Source: Boswellia sacra (Eukaryota > Streptophyta > Magnoliopsida > Sapindales > Burseraceae). Taken from it: a DNA stretch of 64,000 bases. The DNA is taken from positions 301,711 through 365,710 of the forward strand of contig SNVD02009198.1 of assembly GCA_013180625.2 (NCBI GenBank), written 5' to 3'. The position numbers were made by a program, and so were the translations under genes. Under the pieces are notes generated by a model, which did not search any database, was not told the origin of the DNA, and worked only from the letters and a program-made list of their open reading frames with translations. Shown in pieces: positions 13,061-25,185 of this stretch. Position 1 is the first letter of the stretch, and each line of letters opens with the position of its first letter.

Positions 13061-13230
13061 GTAAGGCTCTTTTCATCTTCTCATCTCTTATTTTTACCTT
13101 TCCCTTTTCCGTTCTGCTTCTGCTTGAGATTTATTCTTGTTGGGCTACTGTATGGGTTTTGTTTTGTTGTTCTATGAATTAATGTTCAAACCATCATCAT
13201 AAATCTATCTGACCCTTCCGTTCCTTGCAG
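13061..13230 (+). other. Probable 5'-UTR intron of the F-box gene
   Basis: A donor GTAAGG starts at 13061 and a pyrimidine-rich acceptor ending TTGCAG closes at 13230, 16 bases before the ATG. The intron would be 170 bp. The transcript start is not resolved; the less AT-rich sequence from about 12780 is a plausible 5' leader. Confidence 0.55.
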
Positions 13231-13246
13231 ATCAGATTTTACAATC

Positions 13247-15348
13247 ATGGGCGAGATGTCAGCGGATGCCGTGGATCGAATCTCAGAGTTGCCTCCTTTT
13301 ATCATTCATCAAATTATGTCAAAACTCTCCCCAAAGGAGGTAGCTCAAACTAGTATCTTGTCAAAGACATGGAAGCGTTTGCACGCTTCATTCCCTATCT
13401 TAGATTTCGATCAAACTTACTTTGTAGGAGAAGATGTTAGCCATTTAGATTTCGGTGACTGGAGGGACCGTTTCAAAAGGGACAGTAAAAGATTTCGTAA
13501 ACGTTTAAGGAAATTTATGAGATTTGTTGATAATTCTCTCCTTCGCTTCTCCCATCTTAATCTTTGGCTGCAGAAATTCAGGCTGTTCATAGGTCTTCTT
13601 GATTATAAGGAATCACCTGCTCTTGTTGATAAGTGGATCACATTGGTGGTGGAACATGGGGTAAAAGAGTTTGATATCAAAGTCTTGACAGATGGGGAAG
13701 CAGAGTATACTGTACCTCCAATAATTTTTTCTGCTAATTTTGTCACTGTGGTAAAGCTAGTTGGCTGTAAGTTGGAGCAGCCCTCTGGTACATTAACGTT
13801 CCATTCTTTGAAAACGTTAACTCTAGACAGGGTTTGTATGAGTGAACAGATGTTACAAAAGCTTGTTAGTGAATGCCCTTTGCTTGAAGATTTGTGCATT
13901 TCCTACTGTAAGGGTCTGAAACATGTGTACATCTCTAATGCACTCAAACTCAAGAGTATGAGCATTAATTCTAAAGCCGATGAAGTTGAAAATATTCAAA
14001 TTATGGTTCCAGGTCTTCAAAAGTTTAGCCTCAATTGGAGATGGAAGCCAAGGCCACTATCTTTTGACTTGGCTGATTGTCAATGTTTGAAAATGCTGAA
14101 GTTAGTGGGTGTCAACTTTACAGATGAAGAGTTTTATTGGTTCATATCAAATTTTCCTTTGCTTGAAGATCTACACTTGATTTGTTGTGATCTACTCGAA
14201 AGGATTATAATTTCAGGCAATCAGTTTAAGACCTTGGAATTAAGTTCCTGTAGTCTCCTCGAAATGGTTAACATCTCAAGTAATCGCCTTAAAACTTTGG
14301 TACTTAGTTGCCTTAAGAATTTGAAGGCACTTGAAGTTGATACTCCGAATTTACTTTCTTTTATTTACAACAGTAATCCAATTCCCACCTTTTCCTCAAA
14401 TATTCCATGTCCCTGGAAAGTTTACTTTAGATATGTGTCTGTAGTTAAGTTTTTTAATGGGTGGTGCCTTGATGTAAGGAAATTTCTTGGAGCATCTAGG
14501 AAAATTGAAGTTCTAAGTATATCTGTGACTGAGGATATGGTATGTTTTTAAGTTCTATATAATTTGTTATAAACTTCAATTATTTTTTTTACATTCGTTT
14601 ATTGTACTCTTAATTTTTCTTTTAATTTTATTATTTTGTTTTATGAAGAGTTCACCACTTAATTTAGAAGAACTGAGTGAAAGTTGGCGAAGACTCCCTG
14701 CGTGTCTTGTTGGGAATCTAGATCTAGATGTGGAGGTGGCACCCTCAGATTACAAGATCTTGTTGGATGGCCTTCTTTGCCTTTTTAATCCCAAGACTTT
14801 GAAAGCGGCAACACTGGACAAACCCCAGCATGAATTATTCAAGGTTTGTTCAATTCAATCTTTAGTATGCTAAAATTTAGGTTGGATGTGAATGAGACTA
14901 GTTCTAGGGTATAAGCTTCCAACTCTTGGAATTTTTGGCTCAACATGTAAAATATATAAATGACTATTAGACTTCTTTTTTCCTTTTCTGTCTCCCATTT
15001 CTTAACTAAGGACTTCTAGCCATTGAATCAGTAATTGGTTTATTAAATCATGTTTAATTTTCTGAACTAATTAGTTGATATATATTTGCTTTGTTACAGT
15101 GGCTTTATAACGAACTGAAGAATAGAGATGTTAACTGCTGCAATTCTCTGCATATCAAATGTTGGCGGCATTACTTGAAAGATGTGGGGTTTGATTGTTT
15201 CTGTGACCATGAAGATTTTGAAATATTCGATAGAGATAATTTGATGAAGCTGCTTCGTGTAGACATAGATGATTTGATTATGATGGAAATGAATGTATGG
15301 TCTCTCCTTCCAAAAGGAGAGCTACGGTTTCACCTTGATTGGTGTTGA
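13247..15348 (+). CDS. F-box/LRR-repeat protein (three exons, 578 aa)
   Basis: Probable substrate receptor of an SCF (Skp1-Cullin-F-box) ubiquitin ligase. Exons are 13247-14539, 14649-14843 and 15100-15348, all joining in phase 0. The F-box occupies about residues 10-50 (ISELPPFIIHQIMSKL then SILSKTWKRL). Leucine-rich repeats follow, seen as CPLLEDLCIS near the middle and FPLLEDLHLI further on, each followed by Leu-rich strands. The last exon contributes a conserved, acidic C-terminus (about 80 aa) typical of plant F-box/LRR families. The start is the first ATG after the likely 5'-UTR intron. The pseudogene at 4156-5435 keeps the same exon pattern, which supports the splice calls. Its target is unknown. 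Plant F-box families of this type expand and die quickly by local duplication. Confidence 0.88.
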
Positions 15349-16649
15349 TTTTTCTGCGCTTCTTCCAAGTAACACAGATTGCAGTATCTTGATTCATAAT
15401 TTGAAGTTTTTATTTTGATGTAGGATATATTTATCTTCATATAATTTTGATGTACTAGTTAGTCTAGTGACGCAATACTTTATATTAAACAAGTAGTTTG
15501 TTATAATATATATGACGTAAAATCTGACGGTAAGAAAGTGATTCTCAACAGAATTAATATTGTTAACAAAATAGGACTAATATACAAGTTATAGACAATA
15601 ATAAGAATATTATTAACAATAGTAACATCATAATCAAAATATGGTCTAAAACTCAATTGCTTGGTTGATATTAACACTTTTTGATGGTATCTATTAACAC
15701 ATTTTCGTTATGTATAGGATAAAATCGTAGAATGATAATCTATGATGGAGGGTAATTTGGGACAAAGGTTTTAAGTAGAAACTAGTTCGATTTTTCTACT
15801 TCGATACGTCTTGGCTAGCTAGGATTTCTAATTATAGAAGTTCAATTATTTATACTGGAAGAATTGGTGTGAGCATATTCGTCTAATCAGATACTGGCAT
15901 CAGGTGACCTTTTATTATCTTTAAATATTTTAATATCGGGTCGGGTTTTAATTTCGCTTCCACAATTATATTGAACCCAACCCGATACAATACAGTTTGC
16001 CAAACATACCCCAATTTAGGCTTACAGAATTCTTCACGAAGTGAACACAAAAATTTAGTCGTTGATTATTTGACTCGATATAATACAAAGATATAATACA
16101 TTAAAGAATCAATATTAGGAGCATTCTCAAGTGACAAGCATGATTATTCATCCATGCAGATAAGAAATGGGAATTCTGGATAATTTCAAGTGCTTCTTTA
16201 TAAATATAGGACATTTTAGTAAGTGAAATTCATTACAGCACCACTAAAGTAGATAATTTTACATATATAACAAGGTGATTTTTAATCATCTATAAAAATT
16301 CTTATTGAGTGAGCAACTAAACATTTATAAACAAAAACTCTTTCCGACTAGCTAATATGTAGGTTGAACAATTACACTCCGGATGCCATTGTATACATTA
16401 TGAAGAAGTTGAACTGCATTTGTTTTAAATTTATAATTCCCTTCACAAGGAGGAGGATATAGGTAGGTAAGTTACTTCAGATTTAAATCAGGATAGCTTT
16501 GGATCAATTTAAAAATATTTCATTTCCTCAGGAGTATTACAAGGCAATAATGTCTCAAATCAATTGGGTGGAGTAACTCATTTTTATCAATATTCACAGC
16601 ACCCTTTCAATTCCAAAATAATCAAAGAATGACTATCCAGTGGTACAAC
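15349..16649. other. Intergenic interval between convergent genes
   Basis: AT-rich sequence between the 3' ends of the F-box gene (plus) and the glycosyltransferase gene (minus). It should hold both 3' UTRs. I see no other gene or clear repeat. Confidence 0.6.
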
Positions 16650-19600
16650 TTATTTGAATCTCATGCACTTGTAGAGAACCTCTCCCAATTTCTTGTACAT
16701 TTGCCGCTTCAAGTACAGTTTACCTACCTTTTTTCTTCCATCCATCCCCATCTGCTTCCGTGCTGACGGATTTTTAAGCAAAAATTTGAGATTTTGAGCA
16801 AGGACTGGAGTTCCCGGATGACCTGTTGGGTGCAGAAGCCCTGTTACATTGTGCTCAACAATTTCTTTCGTGCCCCCGGCATCTGTTCCAAGCACCTGCT
16901 CCATTGTGTAAAGAACAATCAATTTACAGGACCAACCGGTTTGAAACACTTTTAAATCTATAAATGCAACTAGAAATTATATTAAGTTGATTGAATTAAG
17001 ATAGAGACACATTATTTTCTACGAGGAAAAGAAGTAGAACACTCAAGTTAATGCTCTTTCACACATGCACAAATGAAGACTAGGAGGCCAATAAGATGAA
17101 TCATAAACTTCAAGCAAAAAGCGACTTTCTTGGATATCTTTGTGTAACTTCTTTGATAGAAGTGAGTTCTCTAGGCACGTATCTAACATAAATTATCTTG
17201 CACTTTTGTTACAATTTGACATGACAAAGCCGCAATATTTTAGGAAGCAAGATAGATCATGAATAGAAAATGCAACGCTACTAATGGTAGTGAACAAATA
17301 ATAGGAAAATGGAATGTGATATTTCTGTAGAGAGCGCTTGTCAGGAAACTGTTGTAAATTTGCAGTTCATTGCAGGTTACTTCACTATAAGCATCTTCAC
17401 ATCAGCAAGAAGGGCTAAGCAGCAGAAATTAGTCATGCAATAGCATTTTGTTGGTGTGCTTTTGAGTATCTAAATTCCTTGCGTGAAGAAAGAACTCTTA
17501 ACAGGACAACCACCACCAACGAGTTATAAGATGGGATGTAGGAAGCTCACCGGAAGACCAAATGCCATGGCTTCAATTGTAACTCTCCCAAATGTTTCTC
17601 CTAGGCCCTGCATATCAAAATTTTGATCAACTATTTGTTTTGTCATAAACAAAATATCTTGGAGATGACTAGCTACAAGTATGACAACCTTGTAGATCAA
17701 CTACATATACAATAAGAATAAAAGATAAGAGCCTCCTAAGCTGCCTCTATTTCTCATGGAAAAATATCCAGAAAGATGTAGTAGCCTATGTACAACTAAA
17801 TGGGAACTTATTGATGGTTTGTAACCAAACAAATTTTTGAAGTTCATTCTTCAGAACTGAAAAGACTAAAGCCTAAAAGAATGACACATACTTTAAACTA
17901 AATAAAGCAGCAAGCAACGACCACTATGCAAGGTCAAAGAAAGGCCTCTTTTCCTGGGTCCTTTGTGTGTGAAGGATCAAACCCTATGCCCACTGCCCTT
18001 GTTGTTGCAAAATCATGCAGAATCAGCCTGATATCAAATAATTTTAAGGAATATTTTTTCCATGTTATCGACAATTAACTAAATAACTCCAACCAAGAGA
18101 TTCTAACTTCATGGGTGTCCAATTATCACATGAAAAAGAAGCCTATGTATGATATATTTGTTCCGCCAAGGCATATGGCAAGAAGTACGTTCATTAACAA
18201 GCGCTTAACTATCTACCTGGAGCATAAATAACAGTTTTTGAAAAAAAAAAAAAAAGAATCAAAATTACATATTCAAACCAAGTCACTCCCAATTCTTGTG
18301 AGCAGGGTTCAATCCCAAGGCCCCTTAGACAATAACAGGAAATCTTGCTTCGGATTAAAAACTGAGAACACCAAGTAAAGTTAATCATATTAAGCAATCC
18401 ATAGAGATCTCATGCACAAACAGGCAAGTACACACACATACACATGCACATGCACAAATGCACACTAACATATACACACAAGCGCGCCCACACACAAACA
18501 TTAGCAGAGAGCCACTAAGATGGAATACCTGGGAATTTATAACATAAACATCTGCTGCAGAGTAAAGTGATGCAACACGTGTGGTTGCTGGAGTCCACAT
18601 CACTGACTTTGAGAAGTTTGGGTGCTGGGATAAGAACTGCAGAATCTCCTTGACATAAGGCACCTTATTGCTCTTAGATCCAACAGAGCCAATAAGAAAC
18701 TTAGGAGTCTGTTTTTGTGTTCCACCACTATCAGACAATAATTTCCTTCTTTTTTTACTGCTGATGAAGTTCTCTGCCACTGTGTCATCTATGGAGGTAA
18801 AGCATCCAGGCGATGGTAAGTTATTCCTCTTAGGTTCATCCAACCCGGCAAAATGCTCACTGGAGATGGATAACTCATTTGAAGATACATCCACATCATT
18901 TGAGATTTGAAACAAGCCTCTCAAATGATGCCTTCCAGCCAAGGTAGATTTATCCTGGCCTACTTTCACTGAACTTCTTATTCTAGAATCATTTCTAGAG
19001 GGTTGTTTTTCAAGCATGAGCAGTGCCGACTCAACAAGCAAGAGCTGGCCCTTTCCAGCATTGATACTACTGAGAGAAATCACAAGCATGTCGTTATCAG
19101 CCAAACCCATCTCTTCTCTAACTGAATCTCGTAACAACTGCCTTTTCTGCAGCATCTTCTCTGGGCTAAGAGTTGGAGTATTTAGTGAACAAGCAAAACC
19201 AGCTACAAAAGCCAATTCATCATTAACAGAAAGTGGGACAACTGCAGGCTGAGATCTTAGCTTGATATTTTCTTCTTCACACCATGTTAGCCATTGTTTT
19301 GTCTGTGATTCAGAAAGAAAAATCAGCATCTTCACACGGTGAAGAAGAAGTTTTGCCCGATCAAAGTATTCTCTTCGGTTTTCCATGATCCACCAGACAA
19401 TTTGACTTCCACCAGCGGGAAAACGATCAATATATTGGTCTGAAACGAAACATATTAGTTTTCGGTTATGCCACAAGATAGAAAAAGTATGTAAATTGTC
19501 AATAAATCCAAGTCCAAACAACAAGTCAATCAGGACGCTACATTAGCAAACTACCAGAAGGAAAAACATGGCAACTCATTGCTTGAAGCAAGATTAAAGT

Positions 19601-20923
19601 TGAATTATGGCAAAAGACATCGAGGCAAACATAGAACAATTATCAAGTAGTACAGAACATGACTGATGTCGAGTTCCTAGAAGGAAACAAAATGTGCCGG
19701 TTCCTTTTTATTTCAATTACTTTTCTCACGATCAGTTTCATTGCAAAAAATTAATAGATAACTTAGATTAGTACCACAATAACCAACTTCTTAAAATATT
19801 GGCAAAGTGAATTAATAGCAAAAATTTGTACCAGATACCAAGCAAAGTTTCCTAAAAAAAAACTTCAAAATCCTTTTGTTAATGTCAAGTAATAACATTC
19901 AAATAATATGAAAAAACAATGAAATATTGCCCAAAGGCACTCACCAATCCATGATGCACAGACGGCTGATCCTGCAATGACAAGATCTGCCTTCATTGAA
20001 GCTTTGAAGCTCAGTTCTCCTCTGTCTTCAAGCACCTTGATCTTTCTCCTAGAAAGCTCCGACATTAATCCACCCTTCCTACTGAGAACTACAACAGAAA
20101 CTGTGGCTCCACAGCTCAAAAGCTCAGTCGCCAATTCCATCATCGAAATGGGAGCTCCAGTCATTGAAAGTTCATGGAATATTAAAATGAATTTCCTTGA
20201 CCAAACAAGACGTGCAAACGCCCCCTTCCTATCACAAGTCCCTGATCGCTTTTCTGGACTCCATTCTAGAATCCTATCCTCAGTCAGGCCAAATGGACCT
20301 ACAAGAAAACCATAAGAAGCATTTGTCATAGGAATTTCTGGTTGTTGCGCCTCTACGTCTTCAATCTCTGTTTTTGCCTTCTGTTTGCCCCGCCCTTTAG
20401 CACGCGAATTCCGCTTACTCCTCTTCTTTTTGGTTGCATTCCTGCGGGAAGAAGCACCATTTCCTTTCTTGGCTAAAACCACATCTATTTTCTCGGCATC
20501 AATCACCTCAATGTTTTTAGCGGCTCCTTTATTTACTTCCAGATAACTATTGTTGGCAATCAAATCACGTCCTTTATTCTGTTGAGAGTCCACGATCCCA
20601 GTTCTGCGTTTACCACCAAACCCCAAAAATTTCTCATCATTATCACCATGAGCCCACCTGGACTGGACATAAAAGCCGAGATAAGTCCAGAGAGTAATCA
20701 AAAGCAGCCAATACACTAATCTATTGCTTCGAAACCACTGTAAAACATTGCTTCTAGCTTCTCTTCGTGGAGTTCCTCCCCTTGCATGCAATCTCCGAAA
20801 TGAAGGAGAATTCTTAGGTGTTGATCTTCCCGACAACGTGGACTTAAAACTGCCACCCTGCCTTAAGGAAGATTGCCTACCAACATTTACATGCAAATCT
20901 ACTCCGTTTAAGCTGTCTTCCAT
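16650..20923 (-). CDS. GT4-type glycosyltransferase, membrane-anchored (four exons, 730 aa)
   Basis: Likely a Golgi/endomembrane type II glycosyltransferase of unknown acceptor. Exons (minus strand) are 20923-19945, 19439-18529, 17607-17551 and 16895-16650. Exon 1 ends in phase 1, the other junctions are phase 0, and all sites are GT-AG. Residues 1-68 are basic and Ser/Arg-rich; residues ~69-86 form one membrane segment (LVYWLLLITLWTYLGF). A Lys/Arg-rich stem follows, then an N-terminal Rossmann-like domain (FHELSMTGAPISMMELA). The C-terminal domain has the GT4 hallmark EX7E: E634 and E642 in GETFGRVTIEAMAFGLP, encoded by a 57-bp microexon, followed by GTDAGGTKEIVE. It resembles the Arabidopsis group annotated as 'UDP-glycosyltransferase superfamily protein' (At1g52420/At3g15940 type), about 670-700 aa. 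Substrate is not deducible. Confidence 0.88.
18424..18500. repeat. Imperfect CA-rich microsatellite in an intron
   Basis: Interrupted CA/CACAT repeats just downstream (in gene orientation) of the second exon's donor site at 18528. Read on the minus strand this produces a Cys/Val-rich open frame that is an artefact of intron read-through. Confidence 0.8.
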
Positions 20924-22200
20924 TAGATTCTGGATGATATTAATACATCATGAAGTTTAACAACATTATTTGAAAGAACTACACTATCCCAGATCAGCAG
21001 AACTTGAAACACAGTCTTTTACACCAGACTTTAGCACATTCTTCTAAAGCCCTTTCAGCACTGCAAAAATGAGAAATTAAAAAATTTTAATTATCTGAGA
21101 TGAGAAAAAAAATGTACAACAACAATACACCATCTTTTGGCTGCTGAGGAAAAAGGAAACAAGAATGCATTTGATTTTGAATATCCTTTTCCCCTCTACT
21201 GTTTTAGCTACATAACAAAATATAATCTCAGTCCAAAACAGAAATAAGCCACATCATTCTACTTATAACTGCGTTTTCAGGTCAATAATAATAATAATAA
21301 TAAAAGGTGAAGTGGTAAGAAAAATTGATTTCTTTACATCTCTAGCATATCGCACATTCAGCACAGAAATCAATCGACAAATAACTGAATTAAATGAACA
21401 AAATGATCTTCCACCATTGGACCAGCCAACTGCTCAGCTGCAAAATAGAACAATAGACAAATAATGACAAATAAAATAAAATTCACGCTTCTTTTTCATT
21501 TTCTTTTCCTCTCCATTTTATTTGAGTTAACAGTTTGTTGAAGAAAAAGGGCATATCCTGAAGATTAATATGTTTCACCAAACAAACTGTCAATTTCTTT
21601 CATTTTCTCACACTTTTTCAATAACCAAACAGAGATTACAGCCGACTAACAAAAATAATTTGAAGTAAAACAAAAGAACACTCTTCAAATCTCACACATA
21701 CGCGTAAAGGATAAGCTCACTCAACCAGACTACTCACTCCTCCTCCCCATTCTTTCAACTTCACCAGCAACCACAAAGAGATTTACAAGTCACAATAACC
21801 AAACAGCAAACAATACATCTCTTCTAAGCCTCTGAGAATCCAAATCTCAAACACAAAAAAAAAAAAAAAAGAGCTACACAGCACTAGTCAACTTTCTTTC
21901 ATCACATTTTCTCAGCAACCAAACAGAGCCTAAACAAACAAACAAACAAGTACTAATACGAACTAAAACAAACTGAAAACTAAGCAAACAGCTCACAGGC
22001 TTTAAGCATTTCGATCAAAAAGCAAAACAACAGCAAGCTCAGCTTGAAGAGTGTTTAACGATCAATAAAAGCAAGTTAACTAACGTTTAATGCTTAAGAG
22101 AGAGCGCCCGAAAGTAGAGAAATTTACTAATCTCTGCTATTGTCGCGTGATTGATCTCCCAGCTCAGCTTTCACACAGAAGGGAGAGGGAGAGAGGTTTA
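20924..22200 (-). promoter_or_regulatory. 5'-UTR and probable leader intron of the glycosyltransferase gene
   Basis: On the minus strand a good acceptor (pyrimidine-rich then TTTGCAG) sits at 21061-21062, so an untranslated segment of about 137 bp precedes the ATG at 20923. A plausible first exon lies near 22120-22200, with a weak donor GTAAAT near 22122 and CT-rich sequence upstream. The intron would be about 1.06 kb. It contains a short AAT repeat near 21284-21302. The first exon and transcript start are inference. Confidence 0.4.
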
Positions 22201-25185
22201 CTGGCTTTAGAGAGAGAGAGATTTAAAATTAATTAATTAAATAATTAAATGAAATAAATGGTCGGAAATTGTTGAAGTTGAATTGAAAGTTGAAACGGAT
22301 GGCACGTGCGAGTTCACTCGTGTAAAACAGTTATTTAATTCTTTCAGGAGTAGAATGATACTGTACTGCGCGGAATAGTTGCAAATGCTGGGGTCTTTGA
22401 CTCTTGTTGCGTAAAGTTGATGTTCAGGTCCTTCAGGATGTGTTTGGAAGTGTATTATATTATTTTGTGTTTGTTTTCTAGTGTTTTGCATATAATAGAT
22501 TAACTTGTTTTTTCTTTTGGGATACAAAAATATTAAAGCAAATTTTTTGTATTAAAAAAATTATGAATTGATATTTGTTCATTGATTATTTCCAAATTAT
22601 TTAAAAAAAATTAAAAAGACGTACCAAACACTGCACAAGGGATAGGGTTTTTTATCACGGTGTCGGTGGGTTTAGAGGATGGATTCTGGCCGTTGGATTG
22701 AATTGAAGTGTGTTGGGAATTTGTGATTGCGCCAACGTACCTACCACGGGCTCCAAGTGGGCCCAGAGCCGAGACTTTATTATAAATTGGGTACTGTTAG
22801 ATTCTTTCGCAGAGATATTATATAAATATCTATCTGTAAATGCTTTTAGTTTCTCTAAATTAAGAAATATTACTAAAATATGGACTTTAATCAGAACTAT
22901 GCCATAAAAAATGACAAATTCACTATCAACTATAAAAGGGATTAGATAGATAAATGAAGGCGACAAAGAAAGGATTACATTTGTTTATTCATAATTTGTT
23001 TCCTTTTTTCAGTCATTATTAAGGACCCAATACGCGTTAAAGCAGAAAAATTAGAAGATTTGTTAGTTTTAGAATGGTAATAGTAATGTTAGGGATTAAT
23101 CACTGACTGGTTCACTGTAAAAATTGTTTCTTCTTGGGTTTTTTCTGTCATAGGGGAGAGAGTGTTAATTAGAGGCCACGGAATGGTTGTCACATTAAAT
23201 TGTATGTTTCCGATTGAGAAACAATACATTAAGTATTCATAAACATAGTTTTAATAACTGATACATCACAAACAGAGTCCTATGCATAGTAATAAACTAA
23301 GTTTTATTACTCTCATAAAATGTTTAAAATATAATTAAAAGTCTACCAGGTAATGTCATGGCTTCTGCAGGACCATATATCAATCGAATAATCTTTTTTT
23401 TTTTTTGACGGATATAGGATCAGTTTACGTAATTATAACGAAACTAAAAAATTTCCCTCGAAAGAATCATATTATTAAATGCTCTCTCACAACATACTTT
23501 TCAAATTACCAGATAGATGAACTAACAAAGTGACTAGGTGGCATCATCAAATTTTTTATCGTTTGCTGGATGGGACGTTCATTGAATAGCATTATCCACA
23601 CCTAAGAGAACCAACTTTAATTAAATACTAAAATTGCCCTCTCGCATCATCCAAGCATGGGAAATGCTCTCTTGCTTTGTTAATCTAGTGACATATCAGA
23701 AGTAGCTTTCACTAAAGCCTTCATTAGATGAATCTAATGACACGAGACTTTGGGACCACTTGATGGATAATCCATTGAAGGCCTTATCTAGCTAATCACT
23801 TAGTATTTAAATCAGGCAACTTGATTTGACCATATAATAACCTTTTCAACCATTATCAACTAAGAGATTATCTAATGATAAAAACATCGATAATATTGTC
23901 GATGCGTTAACCAACTTCTCAATAAATATATTTCAATAAGTACTAATCAGCCAATGAGTTTGGCTTATGAAAAGTGAAAGCAAATAAAAGAGTCTAGCAG
24001 GGGTGAACGACTTCTATTATTTAATCAACATTAGACTGAAACATATGATTGCCAAGCATTACATGGTCTAGATGAGCAGCTGATAACAGAGTAGGTTTTT
24101 GCTAAAAGAATCACCAGCCTACCCAGTACACAAATACTGAGGCATTAAGAGTGCATGAACCAACAAATAAAACTCTAATAGAAGGTACTCCCAGAAACCA
24201 GACTGATCACCAATAGAAGATAAAAACCCAAACACCATCTATATAGATAGAAAACTTCAACTTTACCAAGCAAAGAACTGCTGCACAATAATTCTTGGTT
24301 TCTTTTTTTCATAAGAAGTTTTCGGAGAAGCCTGTCCAAATTTCTTCCAAGCTTCACATAAAAAACAAGCCACAAAAAGAAAAATACCTGAGAGTAAAAA
24401 CAAGGCCAATATCACAAGTATGTCGGATAAATCACTAGGCTAGAAATAAAGGCACTCATCTTGAGTGAATGCAGCATATTCATACCGCAAATTTAAACAA
24501 TAATTTGCCACCTGTCAGGCCACAATAATGTTATTAAATTGACTGCAGCATGAGCAGGCGTTTGTCATATATAACTGCATGAGAAATAAAACAGAAAGAG
24601 AGAGGGGTCAGCATATCAGGCCAACAAAATGAGAGATTGAAGGCAAAAATCCAAAATACAAGAAGGTTTCAGTTTCCAGTCTCCAAATTGTTTAAAGATA
24701 TGCATACAACAAGCAAAGAAGTTGACAATTCAAACACAAGAATTTCATTTTCTTAGAAGTCTATCTCCCCACATTTAAGTAGTAAATTGACTTCTTGTGG
24801 ATGCCAAATCTAGTATTTTGTTTGAAATTCAAACAGAAACCTAGGATAAGGAAGAGTAGCATGAAACCATTAATTCCTTTATTGGAATACAAAGGTCTCA
24901 TAAACACAAGGCATATCTCTTTGGTCAGGTAAAGGAAAGATTAAAAAAAATAAACAATGTTTGAAGCAAATAAATAAATAAAAAATAGGCCAGAAATGTT
25001 TACCTAAATTATATTGGAACAAACAGCGGCCCAAAGTGCTCCAGAACAAAATCTGGAGATCACAAAGGGCCTGGAAGAAGGCCTGCATCACCAAACAATC
25101 ACACTAAGAAACTTTGCAACACCGAATTGGCGTAAAAGTCTTATTGAGCAGTACATTAACCTTCATCTGCTTATTCAATAAGCTT
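22201..25185. other. Intergenic interval with no supported gene
   Basis: This holds the promoter of the glycosyltransferase gene (transcribed leftward) and the 3' UTR of the Barentsz gene (also minus). Open frames here are short and unconvincing. A GA-rich run lies near 22208-22221 and a poly-T run near 23391-23406. I see nothing else. Confidence 0.55.

Noticed and set aside
18385..18528. Extension of the glycosyltransferase exon into a Cys/Val-rich tail
   Set aside because: This is read-through of a GT donor into an intron with CA repeats; the catalytic motif lies on the next exon.
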